64,000 nt of DNA, from NCBI RefSeq assembly GCF_000001735.4, contig NC_003070.9:10472001-10536000 (forward strand), read 5' to 3'. The translations under genes and the position numbers were made by a program. Every line of letters begins with the position of its first letter. The first letter of the stretch is position 1. This stretch comes from Arabidopsis thaliana (lineage: Eukaryota > Streptophyta > Magnoliopsida > Brassicales > Brassicaceae). Under the pieces are notes generated by a model. The model did not search any database. It saw only the letters and a program-made list of their open reading frames with translations, and had not been told where the DNA came from. This document shows positions 35,666 through 47,300 of this stretch, piece by piece.

Positions 35666-36821
35666 ATGAGTTCATCGACTGTTCGTGATTTGCAGAGAGA
35701 CCTAGAAAACAAGGCTAATGATCTCGGCAAAATCCAGAAAGGCAAGTTTCGTAGATTCTCGTAACTTTTCTCGATTTGATTCTTTTCTTGTTTCTGGAGG
35801 CGGGAAACCCTACTTTTCTGTGTTCATATTTTCAGATATCGGGAAGAATCATCAGCTGAGAAAGAAGTATACGATCCAACTCGGTGAGAATGAGCTCGTG
35901 CTTAAGGTATATGTTCATGTCTCACTGTTTAATCTGAGTTTTGTGGCTACTTCAACTGAAAAGAGAAGTTTATTTCGATTGTTGATTGGCTTTAATCTTT
36001 TTATGTGTCTGTCTTGTATCTACAGGAGTTAGATTTGCTGGAAGAAGATGCTAACGTCTACAAATTGATTGGTCCGGTGTTAGTGAAGCAGGATTTGGCT
36101 GAAGCTAATGCAAATGTTCGTAAACGAATTGAGTACATCTCTGCTGAATTGTGAGTTTCTTTTCTTTTAATGTGATTGAAGCAAATGCAGTTCGTTGAGA
36201 AACCTATTTTGGGATTGTTATTGTAAATAAAGAACCTTTCTTTCTTTCTAGGCTAATAGTGAGTGATTGCTGTTCATAAGTAGCTAAAATGTTTTCACTT
36301 CTAGCTATGTAACAACTATGAGAGATGTTGATAAAGTGTTTGAGCTATAGTGTTGTGACCTCAAGAATATTGTTGTATCCTTTGCAGGAAACGGCTTGAT
36401 GCAATTCTTCAAGATATGGAAGAAAAACAAAACAACAAGAGAGAAACGGTAAGACATCTGCCTCTCATGCATTTATATACTTCTTTGAGTGCATTGAATT
36501 AGTGATACTAGGACTGCTACACCAATAATAGTCCAAACATTGATGCTCAGTATACTAAGCTCTAAAAAGATACTTTGGTAGCTATTGTTGTCAGTTTAAG
36601 CCTGCCCGGAAAGTAAATACTTGAACTTTGTTATCTCCTCTGTCTCGTTGAGTGGCCTACTGGCCTTGGCGCAATATGAGGATTTGCTGTTTCTGCACTT
36701 TCTTGGCTTTTAAATGGTGATAATGATCCTATGGTTTCAATTTATGGAATCAAAATATTTGCAGATAATGAAGTTACAACAAAGGCTACAAACTATCCAG
36801 GCAGGAAAAGCAAAGGCTTGA
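35666..36821 (+). CDS. PFD6: Prefoldin subunit 6
   Basis: Five exons (35666-35741, 35836-35906, 36026-36150, 36388-36448, 36765-36821) join to 129 residues, the normal size of this beta-type subunit. Prefoldin is a hexameric cytosolic chaperone that hands nascent actin and tubulin to the chaperonin CCT. N- and C-terminal coiled coils (about 5-40 and 80-125) flank a central beta hairpin containing LLEEDANVYKLIGPVLVKQD. The first intron is GC-AG: the exon ends AAAG and the intron starts GCAAGT. Plant pfd6 mutants have microtubule defects (established knowledge). Known as At1g29990. Confidence 0.94.
35742..35835 (+). other. GC-AG intron in prefoldin 6
   Basis: The donor reads AAAG/GCAAGT and the acceptor TTTTCAG. 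Only this boundary joins the IQK and DIGKNH codons in phase; the next GT downstream gives the wrong frame. GC-AG introns are a known minority class with strong U1 pairing otherwise, as here. Confidence 0.85.
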
Positions 36822-37531
36822 TTGAGCTACTCAGTTGCAACCACACTTGTTAAACCCTTTCCACTGTGCTCGGCCTTGTCTCAATGGTGTCATATTCAGT
36901 TACTGAGGGTTCTTGTGGTTTCAGTTTATTGGGTGATTGATGTCTCTTTGTGTCACTAATCTTTTTTTGTTGACAACTAGACTTAAGTGTGTAACTTATA
37001 CATGATCTTGTCGCCCTTTATGAAGTTATGAGTTTGGAGATTTACAAAAAAATATTGTGTGTGTGCGCCTAATTTGGTCTTCATACATACTTCAAGTCGA
37101 TTATGTTCTATGCAACACCTTGCAGATTACAAAGAGCTAAGATGACCAAATGATCTCAAATTTAAAGGTTTATTAGTCATATCAGAATGATCTTATCTTG
37201 CAGTGTAAATGGTATGTATAAAAAACTAAAACCATAATTCATCTCCATGTCAATTGTGTCTGATTACATTTTGCCAAGTGAGAGCTTAACGAAAAGAGAG
37301 AATATTAGTCTCAAGAAACCTACTACTACAAGCAAAAACTTTTACGAGTTAAGTTATAATTTGGATGCAGAAGCTTATCTTACATTGAAAGTTATGACTT
37401 TTTTTCCTCAACGAACTAACTTCTTCTCCAATTGGCAGTGTACTATACATCACTTTCTCCATACCCTCTCTTAAGTTTGTGTATGTGTGTGTGTGTGTGT
37501 ATTGTCTGGAGTAGTCTTCAAAACTAAGCCT
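36822..37531. other. Convergent spacer between PFD6 and MNS3
   Basis: 3' UTRs of both genes. A short GT microsatellite lies at about 37,480-37,500. Nothing else is seen. Confidence 0.5.
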
Positions 37532-40320
37532 TCAGGTGTTTCTTCTTATTGGTAATGGATGAGCTTCAGTGTTGAAAACAAACTTATCCAATGGTATCAC
37601 TGAGTCATCTCCAAAGAGCAAGTATAAGTACTTCAATGTTTCACCAAGGAAAAATGTCTCCATCTTATCTCTTCTATGAGGAGGCACTTCTGTTACATCA
37701 TCCAATGATGTGTATCCACCTGATTTCACCTTTGTGTACTTTTCAAAAGCTTCAAAAATTTGCCAACCTTGATCTCGGTATCTGCAATTTTAGAAATGTG
37801 TTAGCTTTAAGAGTAGAATAGTCCCCAAGAACTTAGATTAGTGAGGGAAAATCGGATGAATAGTTTTCATACTTTGTATCTTTTGTGATACGATAGAGGA
37901 CAAAGAGTGATTCAACAGTTTCAGGGCGCAGTAGATTATGTCGATCAGCGGGCTTAATGATTATGTCATTTGCATACATAGAACTCTTATTCCCACCATC
38001 AAGACCATCCTCAGTGTAATCCTGCTTTATTAAAATCCAAGACTTAACAAAAAACAAGAAGAGCAAGGATGACAATAACGTTTTGGAAAAAAGTACACAC
38101 AAAACTTACCTTTGTGTGAAAGTAAGCAATTTCTGGAGCAAGGCCAGTGGCAGTTACTTCATACATCTCAAAGCATGTTTTCGCTAAATCTTCTGCAAGT
38201 TTCAGATTTTCTAGGTCCTCAAAGGACAAAAGATTTTCCTTCAGGGCTTGTTCCTTTGTGAGGCCCTTGGTAGCACCGAGAGCAAGAGTACCAGGCAAGA
38301 AGCATACCTAGCAAGAAAAAGCAATTGAATGAATCACAAGTCAAGAACAACAAAACTCGTGAAATCTCTCAGCGAATGACAATAGCGTAATACTATGAAA
38401 TGATTGCTATTTTCAGTACCAAGTAGCTAGTGACACTTACCAAATGATCCATTTTTGGACTGAATTCTCCCTTAGACCCGTAAGGTAACTCCCCTACAAA
38501 GACCAGACCTTTTGGAATTGAATTTTGCACAAGCAAATGCCTGACTCCTTTCATTGCCTCAATGTACATATCATGCAAATATGTGAAATTACTATTCAAC
38601 TTAGCTCCTTGCTGAAGCCACACCTTAATTAAATACTCATAGTAGCTATCACCACGAGATCCCAACCTGATATTCTCACCAACAAAGTCACCTGTTTGAG
38701 GGCTGCACCAGGTAGAAACAACAAGTCAGATCAAAAGAGCCCGGGAAAGCAAGGGAAAGCAAATTACTAGCATGGTATTTATAGTTGAAAGAGCAAACAC
38801 GAATTACCTGATATAGATTGGAACAAGACCTTCTGTCTTTGGAAGTGTTTTTATATGAGCTAAGACCTTCATGGCCTCTGTACTATACTTTGGATCACCA
38901 GAAATAGAACTGAGGTAGTTAAATTCAAGCTGTACAGAGGCAACTTCTGCTGTACTGCTCGCTCCTCCTGGAGCTGGATGAGCAGTCGATTCATGCAATA
39001 TGACATCACAAAAGGGAACTGGAGTAGGGCTGGAGGTAAAAGCCGAAAGTAGACGGTCAGCCAAATCCTTAGCAATATTTAGATAGATGACTGGTTTCGG
39101 TCCAACATGGGTCATGTTCACCGTACCCTGCTCTCCTCCACTCAAATGGTATGCACTTAGAAGCCCACCTAAGACACGTATTGTAGTTTCAAACAAATTA
39201 ACTTGACCTTTTTGACTGATTCTCTCCAAGAGATGAGTCTCAACCCATGATCCTGCTTCAGAGACGATATTATCAAGACCCATTATCATGGCTGTATCAA
39301 GAGCATCCACAACAGTGGCACCTAATCCTCCTAAACCATCCACACCTTTCTGGCTAATAGGCATTAGCTCGTCATAACCCATGGCGTACTTTCTATAGCC
39401 AGACCATGCATGGTCAAAAGCCTCTTTTACACTTTGCTGCCTAGCTGCCCATTTTGGGTCAGAATTTGAAATAGTTGAGCCATTAGTGGAACTTCCTCTT
39501 AATTGTCCTTCGTCAGGTGATAAACGAGGTGGAAGCCTAGGTGGCTTTCTCAAAAGTCCCCCTAGCCTAAGTCCCCCAACAAAAGTGACCTTTCCTTTCT
39601 CATTAAGACCAGATTCATTTGGACTCTTACTCATCAGCATTAGACATGCTACTCCAAAGAACAGTATTAATATAAGGAACTTCCCCGTGCTACAGCTAGC
39701 GTAGTTGCGTTTTGTACTAAGAGTAAGCAAGCTTTGAGAAAAAACCTATAACACAAGACATTGCAAAAGAATGATGTCAAAAAAGAAGAGCAAACTAAAT
39801 CAACTTTCATACACGTACGACCAAAAGCTTCAAGTCATCCATTACTAGATTCATAGCACCTTCTACATGTCCAATTCTTACTCCTTCTAAGCAAACATTT
39901 CTATTGCTCAGATTATAACTTCATTTTAGGAGTCTCACAGTAAGAAGCCTAAAACTTTAATCTGAAGCTAGAGACTATATAAGATGGGAATTCTATATCT
40001 TAACCTGAAAGCATACAACTTCTATCTAAAAACTGAAGCTTTAGCGGCAGTTTATCAATCTAGCTTTCTATAACTCAGCATTACCTCACAAAAACGTAAT
40101 TTCGTGAATCCAAGGTCAATTTGGACACAAAGCAATTCATCTAAAACCAAAGAAGATGAACCAGATACAAGAACCAGTGACATCAAATCCATAATAAAGG
40201 AGAAAACTTGGGCATAACCCATATCAGAGATCAAGATATAACCTTTAAAGGAGATCGATGTCTGAACTTGGCATTGTCGTAATGAATATCTTTAACTGAA
40301 TATGGTAGAGATTTCGACAT
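37532..40320 (-). CDS. MNS3: GH47 alpha-1,2-mannosidase MNS3
   Basis: Six exons (40320-40243, 39745-38808, 38702-38441, 38307-38110, 38021-37873, 37781-37532) join to 624 residues. It is a class I alpha-1,2-mannosidase that trims Man9 to Man8 N-glycans in the early secretory pathway. A short cytosolic tail (1-47), one signal-anchor helix (about 48-65) and a Pro/Gly-rich stem precede the (alpha/alpha)7 barrel. Visible GH47 motifs are [36 protein letters not shown] and the terminal FNTEAHPL that supplies the Ca-binding Thr. The first coding exon holds only 26 codons, starting MSKSLPYS. A start at the downstream Met in exon 2 would lose the cytosolic tail. Divergent from nMAT1 (874 bases apart). 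Known as At1g30000. Confidence 0.95.
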
Positions 40321-41193
40321 GCTCAGATCCCCCCGTTCTAATTGAAGATCGGCTTTGGGGTTCGTGTTCTGTCTGCCGCCGATCTAATAATGACCGGAGA
40401 ATAAGATGAGATTTCTTCGGGACCAGATGAGATTTTTTTTTTTCAGAAGAATAAAAAAAGTGTTTCGCAGAGACAACGCAGAGAAGTCTTCTTCTCTGAA
40501 ATATTACGGCAGCTTCTTTACAAGCATTGACCAACCAAACTCAAGCTTCCGATTTCTTTCTTTTTCCTCTTGTTTTTTTTTTTCTTCGTCAAACATTATT
40601 AATTCGTTTCTTCTAATTACGAATTACCACATAATTTTGTTTTCATCCATTTCCTAAGTAAATTTTAAATCTTTCGCTTTCACGACATTTTTTTTGTTTT
40701 TTTTTTTCTATAAAGTAATGACATTTCAATAAACAAATAGAGAATTTTGAATGAATGTAGTGGAAAAGTGGATTAAACTGCTAACCGACTACACTAAACT
40801 ATTTTTGGAGCGGATAATAAACCGTCACGTACCAAATTTTTTTACGTTAAAAAGTTTATAATTAATCCACCGCGGAATTGTTCTATTTTTTTTTTCAGTC
40901 CGTACTACTGATTATAGTTTATGAATGGTTAACGAAAAGCGGTCCGTCCTAATCGCCGCAACCATTTGAATCCTTTGTTAGTACTAAAAGTTTGTGATTA
41001 TGACTAAAAAAAGGTCTAGTTTGAAAAATGGTTAATACTTTTAGGCTTATCTAGGTGAATTAGTGAATTTTAAAAACCTTAAGCTCGACTCATAATAATA
41101 ACAAAATACTGGGGCTGAATTAGAAACCGTCATTATACAAAAACTTTCAATTATTATTCACGCGTCCTCCTTGTACTCGTCCAATGTAAGAGA
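40321..41193. other. Divergent promoter region MNS3/nMAT1
   Basis: Leaders and promoters of both genes, with several long T runs (about 40,434, 40,575 and 40,690-40,710). No gene is seen. Confidence 0.5.
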
Positions 41194-43329
41194 ATGAAAA
41201 GACTGACATATCCATTGAGTTCTCTGAGGAATATCGTCGAACACTTTCACTGCAACACCTTCCACAAACCAATCTCTTCTCTTTCAATCTCCCCAACTCT
41301 CAAATCCGAATCACGAGAACCTTCTTCGACCCAAGACCCGTATTCACTACTCAAACAAGATCCAGTCGATATATGTCTCTCACTCTGGGTCAAATCATTC
41401 TCTTCTCCTCCTTCTGCTACTTTCTCGAACCTCACTGGCTTTCTCTCCAAATTCGATTTATGGGTCTTAGCTTATCAACGAACTTGTGCTCATGTCACCG
41501 GAACTTTCCCACCGCGCAATGCTATTCATGCCAATGCCCTCCGTTCGCTTCTCTCCCTCCAAAACGCCGTTACACGTTCCGGTGGCAAATTTCGGTGGAA
41601 CGATAAGATGAATCAGTACGTAAGGAGCCCAAAGGATAAAATCTCAATGAATGGTGGAGAGGGTATGTCGAAAGGGAAGGTAAGGAGGATCATTGAGTCT
41701 GAAGAACCGATTTTTCAGGATCGGGTGGTTCATGAGGTTCTGTTGATGATTCTTGAACCTTTCTTTGAAGCTAGGTTTTCGAGTAAGTCTCATGGGTTTA
41801 GACCAGGTAGGAATCCACATACTGTGATTAGAACTATCAGAAGTAATTTCGCTGGGTACTTGTGGTTTATGAAAGGTGATGTTAGTGAAATGTTGGATCA
41901 TGTTGATGTTGATGTAGTGATGAATTGTCTTCAAAAGGTTGTCAAGGATAGGAAAGTTCTTGGCTTGATTGAATCTTCTTTGAAATTTTCTGATAAGAGA
42001 GTGTTAAAAAGGGTTGTTGAGAAACATGGCAATGACAATGGATTGGGGACGAAAAGGAGGATTGAACGTGAAAAGAGAAACAAGACGAAGAAGAAGATTT
42101 TGAGTGATGATGAGCCGAAACCGGATCCTTATTGGTTGAGGACTTTCTATAGTTTTGCTCCTAAGGAAGCTGCAAAGGTGCCTTCTTATGGCTACTGTGG
42201 CGTATTGAGTCCTTTGCTTGCTAATGTATGTCTTAATGAGTTGGATCGATTTATGGAAACGAAGATAGTTGAGTATTTTAGTCCTTGTAAAGATGATTCA
42301 ATATGGAAGGAGTCTATTGAAGATGGTTGTCATAATCCAGCCTGGCCAGAGTTTGTTCCATCTAGTGGGAAGGAGAAAACTAGGAAAATGGATTACATTA
42401 GGTATGGGGGCCATTTTCTGATTGGCATTAGAGGGCCTAGAGAGGATGCAGTAAAGATGCGGAAGGAAATAATTGATTTTTGCGATAGAGTTTTTGGTGT
42501 GAGATTGGATAATTCAAAGTTAGAGATTGAACATATAAGTAGAGGTATTCAGTTTCTTGACCACATAATTTGCCGAAGAGTTATTTACCCTACTCTCCGT
42601 TATACAGGAAGTGGAGGCAGCATTGTGAGCAAAAAGGGTGTGGGAACTTTGCTATCTGTGTCTGCTAGTTTAGAACAATGTATCCGCCAATTTAGGCGGC
42701 TTGCTTTTGTTAAAGGTGACAAAGATCCCGAGCCTTTACCTTGCAACCCAATGCTTTATTCAAGCCAGTCTCATAGTAACTCTCAGATGAATAAGTTTCT
42801 TGAAACAATGGCTGATTGGTACAAATATGCAGACAATCGCAAGAAGGCTGTTGGATTCTGTGCTTATGTAATTAGAAGCTCTTTGGCTAAATTGTACGCT
42901 GCAAGGTATAGACTTAAATCTCGTGCCAAAGTGTACAGCATTGCCTCACGGGATCTTAGCCATCCATTAAGCGAGAGTAGCAATAATTCTGCACCTGAAT
43001 ACTCTGATCTTCTGAGAATGGGACTCGTTGATGCTATAGAAGGAGTTCAATTCTCTCGCATGTCTTTGATTCCGTCTTGTGATTATACTCCATTCCCAAG
43101 GAACTGGATCCCAAATCATGAGCAAGTTTTGCAGGAGTACATCAGGCTACAAGACCCTAAATTCTTCTGTGGGTTGCATAGGTCAATAAAACGCGAGGGT
43201 CTAACCTTGCCCCAGGATGAGATCTCAGAGGCTGTGTGGGATTTCAAGACTCTTGGTGCTTGGAGATCAAAGTATGAAAATAAAAGAGAAGCAGATGATG
43301 GGTTGCAGAAATTAGACTCACAAACATGA
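41194..43329 (+). CDS. NMAT1: Nuclear group II intron maturase 1
   Basis: Intronless, 711 residues. It is a nucleus-encoded maturase that splices mitochondrial group II introns (nad1, nad2 and nad4 in Arabidopsis, established). The N-terminus (to about 40) is basic and Ser-rich, fitting a mitochondrial presequence. Reverse-transcriptase blocks run through about 160-480: HGFRPGRNPHT (200-210) and GVLSPLLANVCLNELD (336-351). At the polymerase catalytic site the expected YADD is YGGH (404-407), so no RT activity is expected. Maturase domain X follows at about 480-600 (LAKLYAARYRLKSRAKVY). No HNH endonuclease domain is seen. The lack of introns fits descent from an organelle intron ORF moved to the nucleus. 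Known as At1g30010. Confidence 0.95.
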   Translation: MKRLTYPLSSLRNIVEHFHCNTFHKPISSLSISPTLKSESREPSSTQDPYSLLKQDPVDICLSLWVKSFSSPPSATFSNLTGFLSKFDLWVLAYQRTCAHVTGTFPPRNAIHANALRSLLSLQNAVTRSGGKFRWNDKMNQYVRSPKDKISMNGGEGMSKGKVRRIIESEEPIFQDRVVHEVLLMILEPFFEARFSSKSHGFRPGRNPHTVIRTIRSNFAGYLWFMKGDVSEMLDHVDVDVVMNCLQKVVKDRKVLGLIESSLKFSDKRVLKRVVEKHGNDNGLGTKRRIEREKRNKTKKKILSDDEPKPDPYWLRTFYSFAPKEAAKVPSYGYCGVLSPLLANVCLNELDRFMETKIVEYFSPCKDDSIWKESIEDGCHNPAWPEFVPSSGKEKTRKMDYIRYGGHFLIGIRGPREDAVKMRKEIIDFCDRVFGVRLDNSKLEIEHISRGIQFLDHIICRRVIYPTLRYTGSGGSIVSKKGVGTLLSVSASLEQCIRQFRRLAFVKGDKDPEPLPCNPMLYSSQSHSNSQMNKFLETMADWYKYADNRKKAVGFCAYVIRSSLAKLYAARYRLKSRAKVYSIASRDLSHPLSESSNNSAPEYSDLLRMGLVDAIEGVQFSRMSLIPSCDYTPFPRNWIPNHEQVLQEYIRLQDPKFFCGLHRSIKREGLTLPQDEISEAVWDFKTLGAWRSKYENKREADDGLQKLDSQT

Positions 43330-43873
43330 TTGTCTACCATTACCTCCTTTATTTGGTGTATCTGGTACAAGGATCATGATAAACCAGAGACTGAGAGTTA
43401 TAGCGGAGAATTTCATCGCTATTCTTTTTTAATCCCCTTCTTCGCAAGAGACCCTGATTCTGGATCTGGCTTCCTTACCCAACAAATCATTGAACTTGGT
43501 AATCTAACTCTATACATTGTCTCACTTCATAGATGTTTTCCCAGATGTGAGTATTTTACTGACGTAGGTTATGTTAAAAACTTAGGAAAATGTGCATAAG
43601 CATTATGTCTTCCTTCACCAGATTTCCAAGTTTTAACTTTAGCTAGAATCCTAGGATGTGTAAGCTGTTTGAAGTGAATCGTTTCTGTTGTTTGTTTGAT
43701 CCATCTGATTGTTTAGATTTAGTCGTGTCATACATCAAGGCATGAATTGCAGAACCTGTTTATTTACTGTGATGATCCATAAGCAATTCATTGTAAGAAA
43801 GGCGTGTCCTTATGATATTTAATGAAACTATCTCTTATTGAGTATGAAACAACTTCTGTTCTTTATTGGTTGC
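43330..43873. other. Convergent spacer between nMAT1 and the DUF538 gene
   Basis: 3' UTRs. An open frame of 89 codons directly after the nMAT1 stop has no conserved features and is taken as noise. Confidence 0.45.
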
Positions 43874-44347
43874 TTACATCAAGGAAGTCTGGTTACTCCT
43901 CTTTTCTTTTAATTTATCAACCCTCACATTGAAATGCTGAAACTTTAAATGTTCGTGACAGGCCGGTGGTATTAGCAAAGGTGATCTTCTCAGGATCTTT
44001 CTCTTTATGAAGATATCATTCACAGGAACCCAGATCATGAGCTCTTTGCTTTTGACTCCGGTAAGTCTCCTCATACGGCGGTCCTCAACAAACGCAGTTA
44101 TCTCCGTGTCATATAAAACTCTGCGACCTATCTCACGGAATGTATGCTCAATCTTGCTTCTCATCCTCATCCACACAAACCCTTTTGTTTTGTTGTACCC
44201 AACTTCCGTCATATCCTTCAATGGCAACAATCCCGTGGGTAGTTTGATGAGAGCAAGAAGCTCCTTGGCTTTATCAAGACAAAGAGATTGATCACTGTAG
44301 CTCTCTATGTCATCACTCTCATCTATTATCATCTCTCTTAACGCCAT
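43874..44347 (-). CDS. DUF538 protein
   Basis: Intronless, 157 residues. The DUF538 core starts at KAKELLALIKLPTGLLPL, with KGFVWMRM and the beta-rich segment VLYDTEITAFVEDRRMRRLTGV typical of the family. There is no signal peptide, so this is the cytosolic type of DUF538. The biochemical role is not settled; some relatives are stress-induced or bind lipids or chlorophyll-like ligands (family reports). It is the last intact host gene seen in the window. Known as At1g30020. Confidence 0.88.
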   Translation of the reverse strand: MALREMIIDESDDIESYSDQSLCLDKAKELLALIKLPTGLLPLKDMTEVGYNKTKGFVWMRMRSKIEHTFREIGRRVLYDTEITAFVEDRRMRRLTGVKSKELMIWVPVNDIFIKRKILRRSPLLIPPACHEHLKFQHFNVRVDKLKEKRSNQTSLM

Positions 44348-47300
44348 AATAAATCACTTTGTTTTATTGTCGAATGCGACTTTTGGTTACTTTGCTATAT
44401 AGTAAAGTTTCTATGGGTCTAATCATGTGTTTGGGTACGTAAAATGGAACACGAAAGGTGTGTGTGAGCATTTTCAGGCCTCATATTTGGCTGCATCATA
44501 ACTCTGTGACTAATTTACTGAGGCAGAATCAAGCTATTACATAATTTAAGAACGAACTTGTTAAATGATTCGAGGTCTTGACTCTTGCTTGTCAGATTCA
44601 CTTAAATGGGAAATAAATCAATAATGGATTGCAGTTTCAGAGAATCTCATTTCTTCTAAGCACTTGTACATTTTGGCAAAGATCATATAGTCCATGAGCT
44701 CATCCATCATGGCCCAATTTAACCCAGATTATTCAGTTAATGGGCTTTATTTTTTTTAAGGTTTTGGAGTCAATTTATTTCTGATGGGTTTATCAATAAC
44801 GTCTCTTTTTTTTTTGTTTCCATTAATGTAGTAGTTTATCAATAACGTTATGATGAAGTTGTTGTTTTGATTTTTGTGACGAAGCTTTACCAGAACTGAA
44901 CGTCACCAATTGATGCTGATATCCGCTAATTATAAATCTGATAAACTCACAAAAATTGCATTGACTCGTACAGTCGTACTTTGGTATTATTGAAAATTCA
45001 GAAAATAATATATATAAGTATATTATTTGTGATTTTCTAAATATTGATGAATACGTAAATGTGATATATATTCGTTTATTTCATCATTATCAATCTATCA
45101 CTCTATAATTAATGTTAGACATCATATTTTAAAAACATAGACTAATTATTTTATCTTATGTTAACAATATATTTAGATATACAATAATATACATAAATTT
45201 CCAATTTATTGATTTGTGGTCAACTCAAGTCAATCTGGTATCTATGTTTAAAAATATAGACTTTACGACTTTATATACGAATGTTAAACTGTCAAAGCAA
45301 AACCACGGTTGTGTTATGATTTAAATACATGTGTATGCTGGATTTTAAGCTCTAGTTTGTTATTAGTTGAAGAAATTCCTTTGAATTTTATTTCTTTAAT
45401 GATAGATATTAGATTCTCTAGACATCGCTCTGCCATCCACAAATGATACTTTGCCGAGAGATATTTTCCGGCCAAATAAAGCATATTCCATATTAAATTA
45501 ACGTAATATATGTAAGATGCCTCCAAAAAATCCGACACAAATCTAGGGTTTCTTTCACGAATCTAACACGGCCAACACTAATAAAAGACAAGGCAAATAA
45601 GAAAAACGAACATGCATATCCATTTGCATACGAATGCACACGTAACGCTTATCATGTGCCCGTTAAGATCTTATACCGACGTGTAAATATATAGTAGGTT
45701 GCATGAAAATCACGTGAAATTTATAAAATGGGACAGTGTGTCCGATGACTCAGCTTCTGCAGGTAGCAAGCATGAAAGGCTGCTTATTAAAAAAAATTGG
45801 ATTTGTAGTCATAACTCCAATCATCAACGATCAAAACGTTGATGTTCATTTTTTAAATCAAAATCTTAATTAATTAATCTCATAACATGCACTTGAAATA
45901 TGAATCCCATATGTGCTAACCTTCCGCATTTTGTGACCGCTCTAGTATCCTTTCGTCTTTAATTGCAAATATATATCAGGATTCCATGAAAGAAAAAGTA
46001 TTATTATTTCCTCTGTAAGAGAGACTGGCTATATGAATATGATCTTTATTGTGTAAATAAAACATATGTTTACGTTTGCGTTCATATCAATTTTGTATTA
46101 AGATTCAAAAATATGTTTTGCAAAGTTGAAAAGAGTTCTCATTATTATCAGTATATTAACGCAGAGACATAATTAACCAGGTCTATATATATATCCTGCA
46201 GTAACGAGATTGAGATTGACACAGTGCAAACTTATGTATGGAAAAGTAGGGTATTGAATGTAGATTTTGAATAACCAATTGAGTTTTTTTTTTTTTTTTC
46301 TGTTAAAAGGATTTTCACCAATTAAGTTTTTAGAGAATTGATTTTCTAAGATTTAGGAAACCTTTTTTGTTTGTTTAGTTGTCCATTCAAGTTTTTAATA
46401 TTTTCAGTTCTCATACAAATTATAAACTAGCTATAGGGAATCTCTTTCTTTTCTCATTAGTCATTACGTTGTTTCCCTCCAAAAAACAAAATCTAATTAA
46501 TTTGGATTTTAAAACAAGTAATTAATTTGGATTTTAAAACAAAAAGCCAAAATCTAAAAAAAAAAAAAAAAAACTTCATATATTCATTCATGGCCTAATC
46601 TTATATATGACCTCCAGCTGACTTTTCCGAACTCCTAGGTTTCCTCCGTTCTAAGTCAAGTCAGTTGACAGTAGCTCAGATAGTTTTCATGAACAAGATT
46701 GTTTATATACAAATAATTAATATGCAAAAAACTAAAAAATGAAGTAGTCGTCAAAATTCCGTGCGGCATATGGGGCGTAGTTTGATTATGCTTTTGAATG
46801 AGGTCATGGGCCACGTGAAGGTCTATGGGGTTAGGTTTGGGTCGCACATGATACAACCAAGGATTCTACAGAATGTTATATGTAATTTATAATAAATATA
46901 TGTAATTCTTATTTCATAAAACTGAGAGCGTTTAGAATGGAGTTCTTAATTAATTAGACACGCATCTTCTAAACTAACTTGTTTCTAGGTTTACGCTATA
47001 TAATGCATTCGGTCCAGCTGTGTTCAAACCATTTTTCAAGTAAATTAAAACCATTCTTCATATTGTAATCAAATTAGTCTTATCAGGGGTTAAGAGAACT
47101 GATGAAGAAACCCTTATATCAATTATTTCAGTGTACATATGTATTTATATGTCAATGATGAGAAGATTATCTATCTGTAATTCTCAATATGACTCACTAT
47201 ACTGCTCTGTCTCAAGTTTGTAGAGTACTGAAATCTTGTATTCTACTATGGATAATGACGAATAGATACTCACAAGTAGTTACACACACAAAAAAAAAGA

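Noticed and set aside
38804..39730. MNS3 starting at the Met within exon 2
   Set aside because: An upstream exon (40320-40243) splices in phase and supplies the cytosolic tail, giving the full 624 residues.
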